A stretch of 64,000 nucleotides of DNA from assembly GCF_016916835.1 (NCBI RefSeq), contig NZ_JAFFIX010000020.1, positions 1-64,000 on the forward strand. Reading direction: 5' to 3'. Every line of letters begins with the position of its first letter. Positions within the stretch are counted from its first letter, which is position 1. Origin of the DNA: Actinacidiphila bryophytorum. GTDB taxonomy: Bacteria; Actinomycetota; Actinomycetes; Streptomycetales; Streptomycetaceae. A program made the position numbers and the translations under genes. Shown here piece by piece: positions 61,369 to 64,000 of this stretch. The notes under the pieces were generated by a model. The model was not told the DNA's origin. It searched no databases and saw nothing but the letters and a program-made list of their open reading frames with translations.

Positions 61369-62271
61369 ATGTCCGCTCAAGCGCAGCCCGTATCGCCGTT
61401 ACCGTTGTTCGAACGCCGCCCCGACATGGGCGCGCGGGCCATGTCCAGGGTGCTCGGCAACTACCTGCGCGCCCTGCGGGAGAGCCGCGGCTACAGCCCC
61501 GCGGCGGCCGGCAGCCACATCCGCGCCCACGCCTCGAAGATCAGCCGCATGGAGACCGCCCATGTCTCCCTCAAGACTCGCGACGTCGAGGAGCTGCTGC
61601 AGCTCTACGGCGTCGGCGACCACGAGCGCGGCCAGATCTCCCAGCTGGTGCAGCGCGCCGCCAGCCCCGACTGGTGGCAGCCCTACGGCGAGGTCGTCCC
61701 CGACTGGCTGCAGGCGCTGATCGGCCTGGAGCGCGACGCGCACCTGGTGCGTACCTACGAGACCCAGTTCGTGCCCGGCCTGCTGCAGACCGTCGAGTAC
61801 GCCCGGGCCGTCGTGGACAGCGGGCACCGGCTCGCCCCCGCCGCCGAGAACGCCCAGCGGGTGGAACTGCGCCTGGAGCGCCAGCGCAGGATGGCCGAGC
61901 CCGGCGCACCGGTGCTGTGGGCGCTCATCGACGAGGGAGTGCTGCACCGCCCGGTCGGCGGCGCCGAGGTGATGCGCGGCCAGTTGTTGCACCTGCTCGA
62001 CGTGCTGCGCCAGCCCGGCGTCAGGCTGCAGGTCGCCTCCTACGCGGCGAGCGCCGCCGCCACGCCGGGGGCCGCGGTGACCTATCTGCGGTTCGCCCAG
62101 GGCTTCCTGCCCGACGTGGTCTACCTGGAGCACATGACCAGCGCGGTCTACCTCGACCGGCTCGACGACGTCGACCGCTACCGTGCCGCGCTGGACGAGC
62201 TGAGCGCGCTCGCGGCGACTCCCGCCGCCAGCAGGGCGATCCTGGAGGAGGCCCTGCGCCGCTACCGGTGA
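61369..62271 (+). CDS. XRE family regulator with DUF5753 domain
   Basis: The 300-residue protein has an N-terminal XRE helix-turn-helix (about 24-80: LGNYLRALRESRGYSPAAAGSHIRAHASKISRMETAHVSLKTRDVEELLQLYG). A C-terminal DUF5753 domain follows (about 105-295: ERDAHLVRTYETQFVPGLLQTVEYARAVV). Such proteins pair with DUF397 partners like the gene upstream. ATG 61369 follows GGGAG. Confidence 0.92.
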   Translation: MSAQAQPVSPLPLFERRPDMGARAMSRVLGNYLRALRESRGYSPAAAGSHIRAHASKISRMETAHVSLKTRDVEELLQLYGVGDHERGQISQLVQRAASPDWWQPYGEVVPDWLQALIGLERDAHLVRTYETQFVPGLLQTVEYARAVVDSGHRLAPAAENAQRVELRLERQRRMAEPGAPVLWALIDEGVLHRPVGGAEVMRGQLLHLLDVLRQPGVRLQVASYAASAAATPGAAVTYLRFAQGFLPDVVYLEHMTSAVYLDRLDDVDRYRAALDELSALAATPAASRAILEEALRRYR

Positions 62272-62314
62272 ACTGGTGCGCACAAGGGGCCTCCCCGCGG
62301 CCGGCGGGTCCGGG

Positions 62315-63133
62315 TCAGCCGACGATGCGGCCGACCCCGCCGAACTCGATCCACTCCATGCTCGGCTGCTTCGGCGCCAGATCGGTGTCCGGGCGCCAGG
62401 TGGACACCTCCACCAGGCCGGGCTCCAGGATCTCGGTGCCTTCGAGGAACCGCAGCACGTCCTGCTCGCGCCGGACCTCGCCCCAGTTCCCCCCGGTGCT
62501 CTCGGCCATGAACTCGGTGACCCCGCGCCGGGTCTCCTCGTCCTCGCTGACCAGCTGGCACACCACGAGGAAGCTGCCGGGCGGCACCTTGGCCGCGGCG
62601 CGCCGCACCACGTCGGCCGGGTCGTCGCGGTCCGGGATGCAGTGCAGCACCGACACGAACAGCACCGCGACCGGCTCGTCGGTGTTGATCAGCCGGGTGA
62701 CCTCGGGGCTCGACCAGATCTTCTCGGTGTCGCGCATGTCCGCCTGTATCACGGCGGTGTTCTCGTTCTGCTCCAGCAGCGCCCGGCCGTGCGCCAGCAC
62801 GATCGGGTCGTTGTCGATGTAGACGACCCGGGCCTCCGGGTCGACCCGCTGCGCCACCTCGTGGACGTTGTCCTGGGTCGGCAGGCCCGAGCCGTGGTCG
62901 ACGAACTGGCGTATGCCGTAGTCCTCCGCGAGCCTGCGCACCACCCGGCGCAGGAACGCCCGGTTGTTCAGTGCCAGCACCTTCGTGCTGGGCACCTGTT
63001 TGAGCAGCTCTTCCGTGGCCGCGCGGTCCGCCGGGTAGTTGTCCTTCCCGTCCATCAGGTAGTCGTACATGCGGGCCACGCTGGGCACCGTCACATCGAT
63101 CTTGTCCGTCAGCGGTACATCCCCGTTGTCCAT
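62315..63133 (-). CDS. Methyltransf_19 family SAM-dependent methyltransferase
   Basis: The 272-residue protein opens with the family signature TDKIDVTVPSVARMYDYLMDGKDNYPADR. A SAM motif QFVDHGSGLPTQDNVHEVAQ and VVYIDNDPIVLAHGRALL follow. Abundant paralogues exist in Streptomyces and the substrate is unknown. It is convergent with the XRE gene; such methyltransferases often cluster with DUF397/XRE pairs. ATG 63133 follows GAGGAA. Confidence 0.9.
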   Translation of the reverse strand: MDNGDVPLTDKIDVTVPSVARMYDYLMDGKDNYPADRAATEELLKQVPSTKVLALNNRAFLRRVVRRLAEDYGIRQFVDHGSGLPTQDNVHEVAQRVDPEARVVYIDNDPIVLAHGRALLEQNENTAVIQADMRDTEKIWSSPEVTRLINTDEPVAVLFVSVLHCIPDRDDPADVVRRAAAKVPPGSFLVVCQLVSEDEETRRGVTEFMAESTGGNWGEVRREQDVLRFLEGTEILEPGLVEVSTWRPDTDLAPKQPSMEWIEFGGVGRIVG

Positions 63134-63260
63134 CGGGTTCCTCACGGCAGCGTCGGCCTGGTACAGGCGAGTTGGGAGTGATCTGGAGCACACCCATCCT
63201 AGGCAGACGACCCGTCACGGTCGAGACCGCGGTCACAACAGTGCGTGAGCGCCGCCGACT

Positions 63261-64000
63261 TCAGGCGGCGGCGGGCAGTGCGTTGTACGCCTGCGCCACC
63301 ACGGCCGGACGATCGCCCGCGTGCCCGCCGGGCCGCCAGCGCAGCGTGACCTCGCGGGACTCGCCGGGCAGCAGCCACAGGCAGTTGTCGTCGGCCAGTG
63401 CGGGCAGCGCGGGCCCGTCGGGCGCGGCGGCCAGCGAGAGGCGCACCATCGCCGCCGGTGCGCCGCCGGCGTTCGCCACCGCCGCGGTGACCGCCTCCGC
63501 ACCGGCCGCGCGCACGGCGACCGACAGGGGTACGTACGGCAGGCCGTTGAGCGCGCGCATGTCCGACGGGGTGCGGCAGCGCCAGTAGTCGTTGGCCGAC
63601 AGCAGCCGCCCGTCCGCGCCGGCCAGCCGCAGCCGCAGCAGGTGGGTGGCCGGCAGCGCCCGCGCGAAGGGCACCGCGAAGGCCGCCGTGACACCGCCGG
63701 CCGGGAGGTCGGCGGTGTGCCGCGACGGCTCGCCGATCGGCCGCCCGCCCAGGTCGTACAGCTGGGCCTCGACCGCCGCGCCCCGTACCGCGGCCGCGGT
63801 GTGGTTCGCCGCGAGCACCGTGCCGTCCGCCGGGTCGGCCTGGACGTGCAGCGGCTCGCAGCCCTTGCGGGCGCCGTAGTAGCCGCCGCCCACGTCCAGG
63901 CCGTGCCCGCACACCGGCCACACCGGGGTGTGCAGCGCCGGGTGCGGCAGCGCGGCGGGCAGTGCGCCCGCACCGCGCCACATCCGGGTGTTCCACGCCT
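63261..64000 (-). CDS. Glycoside hydrolase family 2-like enzyme, C-terminal part (5' end beyond the window)
   Basis: About 245 residues of a larger protein run off the right edge. WNTRMWRGAGALP and YYGARKGCEPLHVQADPADGTVLAANHTAAAVRG match the C-terminal modules of GH2 exo-beta-glucosaminidase or beta-mannosidase-type enzymes. The rest is immunoglobulin-like beta structure (VEAQLYDLGGRPIG; VTLRWRPGG). The catalytic part is not in the window, so substrate (chitosan oligosaccharide or beta-mannoside) is undetermined. Confidence 0.75.
   Translation of the reverse strand, partial: AWNTRMWRGAGALPAALPHPALHTPVWPVCGHGLDVGGGYYGARKGCEPLHVQADPADGTVLAANHTAAAVRGAAVEAQLYDLGGRPIGEPSRHTADLPAGGVTAAFAVPFARALPATHLLRLRLAGADGRLLSANDYWRCRTPSDMRALNGLPYVPLSVAVRAAGAEAVTAAVANAGGAPAAMVRLSLAAAPDGPALPALADDNCLWLLPGESREVTLRWRPGGHAGDRPAVVAQAYNALPAAA

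Overview
The window is very GC-rich, with strong third-position GC bias, GTG starts, GGAGG-type ribosome binding sites and many leaderless-looking starts. It carries a conserved actinobacterial gene order together with families typical of Streptomycetaceae (DUF397/XRE pair, DUF5999, Methyltransf_19, a bacterial Ku with a lysine/alanine tail, a HVDL-type leader peptide). It is best read as chromosomal DNA of a Streptomyces-like actinomycete. The species cannot be named from the sequence alone. About 62 protein genes are supported, plus one tandem riboswitch and one leader-peptide gene. No tRNA, rRNA, CRISPR array or intact transposon was seen.

Positions 1-13900 are conserved core. A CDP-alcohol phosphatidyltransferase and a sugar-nucleotidyltransferase with a decayed phosphomannomutase-like tail come first. 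A DUF881 / small basic protein / DUF881 membrane set follows, then a GarA/OdhI-type FHA protein, an FtsR-like MerR regulator, a DUF151 protein and a second MerR regulator (Rv1830/ResR type). The block ends with DNA polymerase IV, a PRC-barrel protein and gcvP behind a tandem glycine riboswitch. From memory this order closely matches Mycobacterium tuberculosis Rv1822-Rv1832. The gcvH that sits between the second DUF881 gene and garA in mycobacteria is missing here.

Positions 13900-34700 are a mosaic of small regulator-target units. They include a glutamate-cysteine ligase-like enzyme, a CPBP protease, PhzF, a methyltransferase, LuxR, AraC+VOC, PadR with its operator, and a LacI repressor divergent from a secreted GH3 glucosidase. 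Then come PNPOx, three EamA exporters within about 5.4 kb, a MocR regulator divergent from an FMN split-barrel protein, a LysR divergent from one of the EamA genes, and a Rieske lipoprotein.

Positions 34800-47600 hold a translationally coupled HipA-like kinase and DUF3037 gene, and two SDR genes behind a consensus promoter. Uracil-DNA glycosylase, a TPR-like protein, a lipoprotein, a Gfo/Idh oxidoreductase, Lnt, a histidine phosphatase and an FAD disulfide oxidoreductase follow. The stretch ends with an SDR/TetR pair sharing two near-identical palindromic operators, and a Cys-containing leader peptide ahead of a ROK-family protein with decayed sugar-site motifs.

Positions 47600-48750 are a scar: an ABC exporter gene truncated at both ends, fused to the 5' end of an IS481-family transposase. 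Positions 48750-64000 carry a quinone reductase, a GNAT enzyme, an MFS-TetR operon, the NHEJ pair ku / ligD-polymerase divergent from a 38-bp spacer, and a maleylpyruvate-isomerase-like protein. Next are a ROK repressor divergent from a GH36 alpha-galactosidase, an M20 peptidase, a DUF397/XRE unit with palindromic sites, a Methyltransf_19 protein and the 3' end of a GH2 glycosidase.

A dispersed repeat containing a large GC hairpin occurs three times (28.8, 48.8 and 55.0 kb). Every copy lies directly 3' of a gene and in that gene's orientation.
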